From Anthopleura xanthogrammica (lineage: Eukaryota; Cnidaria; Anthozoa; Actiniaria; Actiniidae): 64,000 bases of DNA. Shown in pieces: positions 11,101 to 49,900 of the stretch (positions are counted from its first letter, which is position 1; every line of letters starts with the position of its first letter). A program made the position numbers and the translations under genes. Below the pieces are notes generated by a model. That model was not told the DNA's origin. It worked only from the letters and a program-made list of their open reading frames with translations, and made no database searches. The DNA lies in assembly GCA_964019055.1 (NCBI GenBank), contig OZ025213.1, positions 5,433,292 through 5,497,291 on the forward strand. Reading direction: 5' to 3'.

Positions 11101-11770
11101 TGCTCCCCCCCCCCCCCCAGATCCTGGGTCCTCGCTACACCACTGTACAAAAACACACATTTTGACTTATGATGCCCATATTCTCAAATTCTGTTCAAAT
11201 ACAGCTATTTCAAAAAGGCTGGTGAAGGTTTTGTTGCATGTTCCATGTTGAATACCAAGCCTAAAATGCAGTTTGAGTGATGGGATTCAAGCAGTGAAAA
11301 GTCATAACAAAATGGAATTTACCCAAACTTTGTCATCACATTTTTTCCAGCATATTTTCAGACTTTCATGCTGACGCTATTTACATATGAATATAGTACA
11401 TCTCACGGCTTGGTAAGCAACATGCAACATGAAGCAAAACCTTCACCAACCTTAAATTTTTAAAATAACTGTATATGACTTTTAAAACTGATGCCAGGGC
11501 CACTCAAATTACAACAACAATCCCTTTTGCACTTAGTTTTTTTGTACAGCTGGGGGTTTATTGCTAGGGAGATTTGGCAATGACTCTGTGTATGAAACCT
11601 CCTGTATGACAATGTAAAATTGAAATATTTATTTTATTTTATTCTATTTTATTTCAGTTGTTCTAGATTTGAATTTTTTGAAAGCATCAGTGTTGGTCTT
11701 ATTTGGATTCCTTACAAGTCTACTTTGTCAGAATGGGAAGAATGTGCTGTTGATCACTAATTTATATTAG
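8195..11770 (+). CDS. ARV1: ARV1 homolog, ER lipid/sterol homeostasis membrane protein
   Basis: Seven exons: 8195-8302, 8534-8653, 8772-8814, 9611-9736, 10099-10183, 10696-10841, 11658-11770 (246 aa; human ARV1 is about 271). The N-terminal ARV1 homology domain has the zinc-ribbon-like C10-x2-C13 and C36-x2-C39 pairs and the family words [26 protein letters not shown] and the later [11 protein letters not shown]. Hydrophobic stretches in exons 4-7 fit the multi-pass ER membrane part. In yeast and animals ARV1 supports sterol and sphingolipid transport and GPI-anchor assembly; that is family knowledge. The ATG at 8195 follows 'aaa' and precedes the first Cys pair by nine residues, as in relatives. 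Intron 3 contains a fold-back element (9162-9505). Frame is continuous through all junctions. Confidence 0.93.
9162..9505. mobile_element. MITE in ARV1 intron 3
   Basis: Inverted ends: TTAAAGGGGCACTTGGATGA on the left and its complement on the right, ending TTTAA. A TTAA-like target is possible but overlaps the inverted repeat, so it cannot be assigned. No reading frame. Confidence 0.65.
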
Positions 11771-11895
11771 CAACCATTTCTAATCAATAGTGCAAGCATA
11801 AGCATTATCACTGCGAAAGACTATCTGCACTTGCTGATATTATGTTGATATTATACTTGGATCACTAGTGAAAACCAGGCTTTAGTGTTTTAAAG

Positions 11896-11901
11896 AATAA
11901 A
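11896..11901 (+). terminator. Poly(A) signal AATAAA, ARV1
   Basis: AATAAA 126 bp after the ARV1 stop and 35 bp before the 18-bp minisatellite, so cleavage is expected at or just before the start of the array. Confidence 0.5.
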
Positions 11902-11935
11902 TTTCACATAAATTCTGCTCATTCCTGACTATATG

Positions 11936-12560
11936 ATCCCTGCATCCTATGAATCCCCTGCATCCTATGAATCCCTTGCATCCTATGAATCCCCTGCATC
12001 CTATGAATCCCTTGCATCCTATGAATCCCCTGCATCCTATGAATCCCTTGCATCCTATGAATCCCTTGCATCCTATGAATCCCCTGCATCCTATGAATCC
12101 CTTGCATCCTATGAATCCCTTGCATCCTATGAATCCCTTGCATCCTATGAATCCCTTGCATCCTATGAATCCCTTGCATCCTATGAATCCCTTGCATCCT
12201 ATGAATCCCTTGCATCCTATGAATCCCTTGCATCCTATGAATCCCTTGCATCCTATGAATCCCTTGCATCCTACGAATCCCCTGCATCCTATGAATCCCC
12301 TGCATCCTATGAATCCCCTGCATCCTATGAATCCCCTGTATCCTATGAATCCCGTGCATCCAATGAATCCCTTGCATCCTATGAATCCCCTGTATCTATG
12401 AATCCCCTGCATCCCTATGAATCCCTTGCATCCTATGAATCCCCTGCATCCCTTTGAATCCCTGTATCCTATGAATCCCGTGCATCCAATGAATCCCTTG
12501 CATCCTATGAATCCCCTGTATCTATGAATCCCCTGCATCCCTATGAATCCCCTGCATCCT
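11936..12560. repeat. 18-bp minisatellite, about 35 units
   Basis: Tandem units of ATGAATCCCTTGCATCCT with C/T variants. The right third is irregular and shows a higher-order duplication with an offset of 126 bp (7 x 18): the variant 'cccgtgcatccaatg' occurs at 12351 and 12477. Because the period is divisible by three and the unit lacks stops, long open frames appear on both strands; I do not regard them as genes. Confidence 0.95.
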
Positions 12561-14314
12561 GTAAATCCATGTATCTTTTCAAGCCAGTCCTTAATTGCAT
12601 TGACATGGTTAGTACATATTAATGCCTGCCATGCTTGGCCTTTTCTGACCCCCATTTTTTCCTCTCCCCTCAAGTTTTTGTATCCTTGGATATATTGATA
12701 CATTGCCCCCTTTTCTTCCTGCATAAAAATCAGCAACCCCCACTTGTCCACTTGTCCATAAACATTTGCAGATACCCTATATAACCTACTAGAATTTGCA
12801 AATATCCCATTTTCTCCACAGGAACTAGGGAATGGGGGTTGATATAAAATAGAAAAAATGTTTAAACTAGTCTACAACAGGTAGCCCATAAAAAGGAAAA
12901 AAAGAAACGTACATAAAACCAGTCTATCACAGGTAGCCCGTAAAACGAAATAGTCTACTGGGGGTTTCTACAGGGTCCATAAGTAGAGTTATGGTAAAAA
13001 AAAATTAAGACTACCAGGGTAAGTAAATACTATAATTGAATTTATTATGCCACCAGCAATGAACATCAAAAGTTCATAGTGAACCGTCTTTTAAAGTGCT
13101 CGTGAATGGCGGTGTTTACGAAAATACGTACCTAAAAAAAACAAATTGCGGGGGTCCTGTGTTAACAGGCAGTCGGGTGTCGCTGGTATATAAAATCGGG
13201 AAGTTAACTCGTTATCTTCGTGTCTAAGAAGTTGATTTTTATAAATATAAGGCACATTACAATCCCCTTGGATCTTCAAAGATTATTCCAGTAATCTTCC
13301 TCGCCGTTTCAAGGAGAGAATTTCATACAAATATCGACCTTGATAGCTTCTTGATGGTTAAACTTGGCGTAGTAATCGTGTACCAGCCATTCTCGATGGA
13401 TAAACTAAAATGGTTTTCCTGTTGCTTTTCACCTTTCCTTGCTGCCTAAGTTCATGTTATAGAAGCATGTAGCCTTCTATGATTTGGTACTCAAGCCTTT
13501 CACAAACAAACTGCGAATTGAACGAGCCAACTAGTCCGCCAAAGATGAACTTCATTAAGGAATGCTTTTACGACGATGGAGTCTGACTCGAGATCGTAAG
13601 TTCTTGAATTGAGGTGATGATAAATATATATGTTGAATTTTAATACTTGAATCCACTCCAGCTTACAATTAACAAATTGTTTACAAGTTTCTTATAGTCG
13701 AGCATAACTTCACTCATAACTTGTAAGGTTCATTTTAAAGTAATGTGCATAGCGAGTGCTTGACGGTCCGAGGTTGAAGGGGAGGAAAGCAAACTAAAAT
13801 AGCTTAAAGTGTTCTTTCTTTTACAAGCAAATGTTATTTCAAGGGTTAAGTTTTTACAAAGCTGCATACATTTTATAGAAAACTACTTTAAAATTCTGTT
13901 TATTATGAGGAAAACAAACTGGAATATGGGGATTATGAGATTATCATGTGACTAGTGTGGTAAGAATCGTAGATATTTGAAATTATCTTGGATACATTTA
14001 AGGTTAGCGATTAGATTGTTATCTTGACTATTGAAGCTTATTTTAAAACATCTCTTTCTTTATATCTTTCTCCTTTTCTTCCAAGTTTTCCAATTTCCTC
14101 CTCCTCACCCCCACCCCTCCCCCACTCATTTCTCTCTCCTGATGTGGTCTTATGATGAGGTTAGGGCACCCAAGCTAGACCAAAATGCATCCTGTTGATT
14201 AAACTCAAAAAAGATCTATTGTTAACCGGTTTCAGTAAATTTGATGGTTCTGACTTACGATATGTTTACATCTGTTGTCCAGTGATTACTGTCTTAAAAA
14301 CAGTAAAAGTGAAG
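12561..14314. other. Intergenic between ARV1 and CLOCK
   Basis: No exon with convincing family similarity or splice context. It includes an imperfect duplicated phrase (about 12850-12960, 'ctagtctacaacaggtagccc' and 'ccagtctatcacaggtagccc') and AT-rich sequence. CLOCK 5' UTR exons could lie here but cannot be located from sequence alone. Confidence 0.4.
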
Positions 14315-14522
14315 AATAGACCTTTTTTGAATATGGTATCTATGACGTCAAATGAGGAATCCAAGAATGTCCTGGATGTTATGAGTGATAATGATTGTGT
14401 TTTGAAATCCAGGGCATTCTAGTCCAGAATGATGCTAGTGGAAATCATTGGGTTTCTACATCCGGGACATTCTCATTCTCCTCGTTTGACATCAGAGACA
14501 CCATAATCGAAAATGGTCTATT
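14315..14522. mobile_element. Fold-back element upstream of CLOCK
   Basis: Imperfect inverted ends: AATAGACC at 14315 and GGTCTATT ending at 14522, with inner matched words such as 'atgacgtcaaatgagga' opposite 'tcctcgtttgacatca'. No reading frame. Confidence 0.5.
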
Positions 14523-14607
14523 AATGCAGCCCCAAAATTGGTATCAGTAAATGTATAGAGCAATGGTAGATTTGAGTGTTGCATTCTTTATATTACCATT
14601 AAAAAAC

Positions 14608-14962
14608 TAATATTCCAGTTTCACATTCGGTGGAAACCGCTGTTTTTGAAGAACACAGACTCATTTGCACAGGCTTAGCCTCGTTTATGAGTCATCTTTT
14701 CAAATACACCATTAAAAGTCTGTGGGATTGGTATTATTCAACTTGCACATTCTTTATATTACAGTTGGCTGTTGCTAACGATTTGCAAAAGTCAACTGTA
14801 ATGTAAAGAATGTGTAAGTTGAACAATAGCAATGTTTTGAAATCCCACGGACTTTTAATAACGTCGTTGAATAGATGACTTATAAACGAGGCTAAGCCTG
14901 TGCAAATGAGTCTGTGGTCTTCAAAAACAGCGGTTTCCATCGAATGTGAAACTGGTGTATTA
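14608..14962. mobile_element. 355-bp fold-back element abutting the CLOCK start codon
   Basis: The left half (from 'taatattccagtttcac') and right half (ending 'gtgaaactggtgtatta') are imperfect reverse complements over almost the whole length, meeting near 14775. The right end is 39 bp from the CLOCK ATG at 15001. It must therefore lie in the 5' UTR, the core promoter or the intron before the first coding exon. Confidence 0.7.
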
Positions 14963-15000
14963 AAGTCATTTACATTTCAATAATATTATCAAGGTTGAAA

Positions 15001-30403
<15,403 letters not shown>

Positions 30404-31522
30404 TTGGTAGAAGAAGAGGACTCTCCATCAAAATAATATCAGTTCTGCATTTTGTTCAGCAAAATTGTGCCGTTCTTCCAAGCCGAAGATGAATGTAAAA
30501 AAAGTTGTATTACGTAGTGAATTTTGAACAATGAAAAGCAAGTATTTTGTTATCATACCTTTGTATTACAAACCAATATGCATGTTAGTATATTAGATGT
30601 ATATTCAATAATAAATAAATATCGGCGAGAAAACATTATAAAGAGCATTAAAAAGAACATTATAGGATTTGCAATTTCGCTTTGTTCTATTTGTAATATT
30701 TAGACAAGTCACACAAATCAGCGGAAGTTTTGGACGAAATTTTTGGCGAGGCTCCGGGAAAAGAAAAATTATATGAGGATTATTCCATTGTTTCGCCGGA
30801 GCCTCATTTTGAATTGCTTTGTGCAATACCACAGGGAGCCCAATTAAGCAATAGATGGAAACAAGATCATGAAAATTATCCATTAATGTATAATCTTCGA
30901 AGAAATATCTGAATATAAAATTTGAAAGTTTATTTTCATTGAAGTAAATCTATAAAATTTGGAAATGACGCAATCGCATTAAAATTTGATAAAGACACCA
31001 AAACGAGGCTAATAAGTCCTGAATGCTAAACTAGTAATCTCTCAGTACCTTAATTTTTAACGCTCTAAATTTTCGAAAATGCTATGGATATTCATATGTA
31101 ATTTCGAATGATAGTGTTTATATTTGTTAGAATTATCCTGGCGGTCATTGTTGTATTCAGTTATAAGAAAAGTTACATCAGAATGCATAAATAAATTATG
31201 GTAAGTACGTAGTAGGCATGCGTACAACGAAGACAACAAACCATAGCAGGAAAGATAAGAATGAATTACAAAGTACTCAAATAACGGCGAAGCATGGCCT
31301 TTGTACACCGTTAAACAATACACTTTAATTCCAACACCAAGGAAGAACATCACTCGACAAACTTTTGTGGTCTTCCATCAGTTTCAGAAGAAATCAAGAT
31401 CTCTGGAGACCAATTTTTTTAGCTGTTGGAAAGTCAGTTGAACGACGATGCCAAAAATCACGTAAAGTTTATTCGTACTTTTTGCTAATTTTGCCTCGGG
31501 AAGTCGTGATTTCAGCACAATC
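30404..31522. other. CLOCK 3' UTR and POSH upstream region
   Basis: Overlapping AATAAA signals at 30610-30619 probably end CLOCK, about 210 bp after its stop. A fold-back fragment with 'gcgaggctccggg' / 'cgccggagcctc' ends at about 30740-30805. The remaining 700 bp before the POSH ATG show no gene. Confidence 0.5.
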
Positions 31523-43919
<12,397 letters not shown>

Positions 43920-46911
43920 TGAATTCTTCTACAAATACTTAAAAATCTAAAAAAAATTTAAGGTTAGTTGTCATGTAGAGCTTAAGGAGGAAAATTCATA
44001 TTTTCAAAAAAACAATATACATGCAATACAAATGAATATAAAAATAATAAGACAGATTATACATCGGAAACCTTTTGCTCAGTTGCATCGAAATGTTCCT
44101 ACAACATTTAAGAATTTTGTTTAAAGTACAATACAAATGTTACATGAGACGATTTGCAACGACGATTTCAGTTTCGCGCAACGCCGCAAAAAATCCGTCA
44201 TTTTGAGTTACGAGGTTCTGATTAAAAACCGCTCACAACGTGTTGGCGAAGTTGAAATTACGCTCAAAATCGTTCCCTCTGCCATGTTACACGATATTAA
44301 CCTTTCGCGCAATAGCGTTGCGCGAGAAATCGTCGTTACAAATCGTGTCGTGTAAAATCGCCTTTAAGCGGCCAACCTTTGTTTAGCGGCGCCGGCCGCT
44401 TGCGATTCCCTGAGGATGGCCGCATAATAGAGTTTCTATAACTGTATTTCCACAGGGAGCCCAAAGGTGAAAATATGGGCTCCCTGTGGTATTTCCAACT
44501 TTGTGAAACTGGGGTTCATAGACCCCTTTGGAAATTAACTTGGATGTGAGGCAGGAAAATACGAAAGAATTCACACTTTTTGTAGATTGAATTTGTACCA
44601 ACTATTTTGTATTTCCATGTTAGTCTTGTATCCAAGATAATTTTGGAAGGAATATAAAAAAAGGTTTCGAGGCTTCAATGTTAATCACACATAAAAATGA
44701 TGGAAAGAGATTGTTTGGAAACGGCGTTTGAACCGGGCCTTAGTGAGCATCAAATCGGCCAGTCTAACAAGCAATAAGAGATTTACTAAATGTTTTAAAT
44801 AAACTTCGATGTTTCTCAAAAGTAGTATTTTAAGTATTTTTTTTTAAGTAAGATTTTCGTGTAAATAAGGAGAATTGAGCATCGGCAATAAAAACGCGCG
44901 CTTTGATTGGTTAAAACCCTGATCACGTGATGGGATTTTAAAGGGAAAATCATATTTTATAGTGAATGAATAAGAAAGAGTCTGTTTGTGGATTCAGGGT
45001 CAGAACTGAACAATAAGTCACGAAAAACTGCCTTAAAGCTATTCATTCTCCGCCCCTTTTCCCTCCTTTCCCAAGTACCTCATCGTCGTTTTGAATGAAC
45101 ATTAGTACCTCTGCCTAGATCAGATAAAAATAACATTAAAAAGAAAACCCAAGCAGGCCTGGGTATATTATGCGGTCAGATGATATTTTAGGATGTCTGT
45201 ATTATTTACTGGATATGGTAGCCTGCGTTGGTCGGTGGTCTCCTGTGTTGCGAAGAAGACAGGTGGAAAGGGGCAACACCGCAGACCGCCGACCAACGCA
45301 GGCTATGAAATGGACTAACGAAAAATGAAATAATAAGCGAAACGAAGATAACGGACAAACGGTGGAACTTTTGCGCGCAACGTTACACGCATCCACTAAA
45401 TCGTATAATCACGACTTCCTACGTTGCTGGTAGGAACTTGGTTTTTTTCCAGCCAATCAAATTTAATTATTTTGGTGTACCGCTGGCCAGAATTGGGTTG
45501 CTTTTCCTGATATCGTAGTTTTCTTCTTCGTGTGACATATCTGTACAATCTCGTTTCGCGCAACAGTTGAACAGTTTGTCCGGGTCTTCACAGATTATTT
45601 GTCGAGATCAGGACCTCAGCGGATAAGACTGGATAACTAGTAGCGTTCTAGCTACTTAACCAATGTTTTAATACGAACAATGATATATAGCTAAGATTGA
45701 TGAAGTGAATAAAAATATTGTTGGCGGTATTCTTTGTGTTTGTCCTATCGATATTATTCTTCCTTTCTCTCTTTCTCCGCTTTTGACTTTGAGCAAAACG
45801 GTTGGAACTGATACACCGTTTACTACTGATATATTAGTGTCAATCGTATTTGACTCTCAACTCTATGGTGATGACGATCTTAGCTGGCTGGCTTTGCAAG
45901 CAAGCCACAATTCAGCATCAATTGCGCCTGCGTAATGGATAAAGGAGAAGGAAGAACGGAAGAGCCCTCCGACTCCACCCCAACCCCCACCCCTTCCACC
46001 TCCCCCTGAGTCGCTACGTAGGCACTTGTGATCCTAATTTCAATTGGGCTGCCTGTGCTTTTTTTCAGCGCGCGCGTGAACTGATACGGAGACGAAGGAC
46101 TTTGCGATAGTCTAGCTAAAAAGATGATCGACCTCCAACAAATACGGAACCTGCGTTGCTTCAGAGTGTGCGCAGACCGCCAAGTATTGCAGGCTACCAA
46201 ATTCGAATAATGCTTCTGGTATCTTCATGGAAGAGATCGTACCACATCAACTATCACTCGTTGGACACGTGTACGACACGTGTACGTACTGCACGCGAGT
46301 GTCCACGTGAGGTGACTCCTACATTCAAGCCAGCCGGAAATTAAATTAAAAATTGATTGTACACTCTAAATAAATTACTCTATAAATAAAGGTTTCATAC
46401 GTTAAGCCTCTTAAAAGAAAACGAAGAAGTTACTGTCATTCAAAATCAGGATGAATAATTTACAAAAACAGTCTATGTGCGTGTCTGTGTCTCTCTCTCT
46501 CCTCTTGTGGCTTGTACCCCAGGATATAAATTATTCTTTATACTATGAATTACGATACATCTGATCTGACGCTTGAGACTGGCCTTGAGACATGCCGGGC
46601 CTACCTGAAATGCCTTCGTTTTTCATTCAGTTTTCCAACATTTTTTCTTGCCAGTTCTTCAAAAAATGATATCATTTTAAAGTTTAGTTTTAATGACTGA
46701 AAATTAAGCCACAAGGAATTCCAAAAATCCCTGAATATATAGGATATTTTGTTTTGCGTGACTCCAGAGCACTAAGCTCGATTACACTTTGTCCATAGTG
46801 ACATTTTTGACAGCAGCTACTTATAATCCCCATTGACAGTGTTTTTCTATGACATAACGAATGCCATCCAGGATCCTGGTTGTTAAACTGGTCGAGTGAG
46901 TAGAGTACGCG
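43920..46911. other. POSH 3' UTR and intergenic stretch before the MFSD12-like gene
   Basis: Possible POSH poly(A) signals at 44798-44803 and 44886-44892. Fold-back elements at 44137-44364 and 45219-45305 (ends TAGCCTGCGTTGGTCGG and complement), plus a short hairpin (about 44453-44494, arms 'ccacagggagccca'). A CACGTG cluster is at 46266-46309. No further gene recognised. Confidence 0.5.
46266..46309. promoter_or_regulatory. Cluster of three CACGTG E-boxes
   Basis: CACGTG occurs at 46266-46271, 46277-46282 and 46304-46309, about 600 bp upstream of the MFSD12-like ATG. CACGTG is bound by CLOCK-type bHLH dimers and, in the right context, by MiT/TFE factors controlling lysosomal genes. Presence is certain; function is inferred. 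Confidence 0.4.
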
Positions 46912-49900
46912 ATGGCGCAAGGACTAGACATTGATATCCAAGATGTTCAAGGTCTTGAAATAATTTCCCATCAAGACGAGGGTGGCCAAGACATGAGTAT
47001 CCAAGAATCCAACCAAGAACTAGAAGTAGTCGAAAATGAAGAGAATTATTCAAAGCCGGCCGCGGTAACTAGACTCACTACCAAGCAACGATTTTGCTTT
47101 TCTGTTGGCCACATACAAAATGATCTCCAGGCTTATGCAGCATTCAGTTATCTGTTAGTATTCTGGACTAAAGTCATAGGCCTTTCGAACTCAAGCACTG
47201 GGATCATTTTCCTCGTGGCGCAAGTTACAGACGGAATACTCAGCCCTGCTATAGGTTACGCATGCGACCGCTACAACTTTCCCGTGTTATCGAGGTTTGG
47301 CAAACGAAAGGCATGGCACATGTTTGGTACGATCATACTACTGATCTTTTCCCCATTTCTTTTTGTGAGATGTCTTCTTTGCGAAGTGACCTCTTCGGAT
47401 AACGAGACGGTAGCTATAATACACTACTCGATGATTGTCATTGCTATTCATTTTGGATTTGCCGCAGTTCAAATAAGTCATTTGGCACTCTTGCCGGACA
47501 TTGCTAAGAAGCCGAACGACTTCGTGCGCCTCAACTCCTCCAGGTATTTCCAGACTTATTTAAATCGATAGTTATTCGTGCTATTATAGTTTTTTTTTGT
47601 TGCATTGCAAGCACAATCCATGGGTCAGGCTGAGGGGTATCTCAGTGATACCTGACTCATAGTATTTTCAAGGTCAAAATTGTGCTTATGCTGTGCGGGA
47701 AGTTTTGCATCGTGTAAATCAACTCTACAACTTGCTACGACTTTTTCTTGTTGTACACAACAGTTGCGAGGTTGACTTACACGACGCAATTCGTGTCATA
47801 AGCGTTACGTAACAGATTGCATGCGATTAGAACCAAAAGGAGTTACATCGTGTTAATCGGCCTTCTAGTGAACTGTGCGCAATCAGTTCAAACATAGCGC
47901 GATTCAGTGTACGTATCGTCAAGTCATTGATTTGCGTTTGTGGCTCGAGAAGTCAACTTTTTATACATCGATCTAGATATATAAACACTGATAATTTTGT
48001 TGAGAGCGCCTCTCAACAGTGGCAGAGTGTCTTATCACTGAAGAGCGTTTCAATTCAAGTCTCTCCTTCCCCACACCGTTATATAAGCTTTACTGACGAA
48101 ATGCAGATGTAAAATCATGCGTCTGTCTTCTCTTTTGCCCATCTATAGCTAGTATCTGCTGTATCTATCCTCAAGAAAATATTAAAATTTTACGATTTCG
48201 AAAACATGCCTTAACTCTCCACTCCCACTTCCCGCCCAATCCCTCACCCCCGTACGATCCTCACCTTAGGGACACTTTCATTGACATATTATCGATAGTA
48301 ACCAGAATTACTAGACCTTACTAGTTTTGACGGGTTGTGAGTCAGTGCTGCCTTTGTAGCTAGTAATAAAACCCGAATAGTTGCGAAAAGTGCGAATAAC
48401 GGCAAATACTAAATACTAAATAATATGATAATGAATATGAATATGAATGACTATTCGCGACTATTCGGGTTTTATCACGTACTAGCCCTGCCAATATTGT
48501 ACGCACATTCCAAGCTGTCTATACAGCGTGCTGTGCTCATGCTGACTCCTCGACAGACTACATTTTGGTATCGGATTTTAGGTCTTTTTAATTACGTTTG
48601 CTAATCCGAGAAGGCTCCTGCTATGATAGACGCTTCTCGTACTACGGTTGATTTTTAATTTATTTATTAGATTCGCCATTTTGATACTAAGGTATATTTA
48701 AAGGAGAGACAAATGGCAGGATTATCGCAACAGCATAGCCAATTACTGCGGGCCCAAACAGAAAGGAAGAAAAAAAAAACACATTATACACAAAAATAAC
48801 TAATTGAGAATAGTAGATTTCGTTATTTATATGAACGTAAAAGGGATAAAATTTGACCGTGCGATCAAATGGGGAAGATGCTAGCGATTTCTATCAACAA
48901 CTGGCCAGGTTTCGTAAGTTGACTTGCATATGACGCACGTCTTCACGTCTAGAAACTTAGCTTTGGGCAAAGTTCCTTGGAATGTCGATAGTTATGGGCT
49001 CGGAGCGGCTGCTTTGTTCGCACTTTGTGGTAACATTTAGTTTAAATTGTTGGACGAATTCCGGTCTGAGATTAACCTTTTTGCCTTTATATACTTTTGA
49101 TTTCGCTTGATGCCCGTTTTCGTCTCGTTTTTGTTCTTTTTTGCTCTGATCCTCTATTTATTCATGTAAGATAATGAGTACAGGAATCGAACCCGGCCGA
49201 GACTCCAAAGGTGAGAGGCGAGTGCACTACTACTCTACACTAGTCTTGACTCTAGCCTGCGTAGCGGCGCATTTTGGGTTTCTACCCAGTCTCCCTCTCT
49301 CGCTCCCCACCCCCTCCCCCAAAAACTCCAAAAATGCGCCGCTACGCAGGCTATCTTGACTCAGGTTGGCACAGAGGTTACGCGTGACGCGTGACACGTG
49401 ATTAGGCCGCCGATCCCTAACATGCTGACGAGTGAGTTGTGATTCTATATTTTCAGAACCACATGGACATTCATCAGTGGCATGTTTGTCTATGGAATGA
49501 CATGGCTCCTCCTTGGGGAAAGCAGTGGAGAGACGTTGTCCTTCAAGCAATGGAAAGAATTTATGGTAATAAACGCTTAAGTTTTAATGAATAGCCTCTA
49601 TCTTGGAGGGCCTGGCCGGAATACATTCCCCTTACACGTGACCTGTATGCTTGATGGTTCCCACTCCCCTTAGTTACCGTTGCTATGTCCAACAACTGCT
49701 CAACAATTTTATCAGAATCTTAAACTATGATCACGGAAAATTGATTATAAATTGCTTCAATTCTTCATTTTCCTGCTGTGAAAAAAAGTTTGCCTCGTAG
49801 TCCTTGTAGTACTCTTTAACTGAACAGATACTGTGTAGTTGTTTGTGGACAAGATTTTACGGATTCCATTGGGAAAACTGCTGCAATGGTGATTGGTTCG

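Noticed and set aside
11882..12751. Long open frames on both strands (up to 289 codons)
   Set aside because: They are translations of the 18-bp minisatellite, whose period is a multiple of three and lacks stops. There is no unique domain and no splice support.
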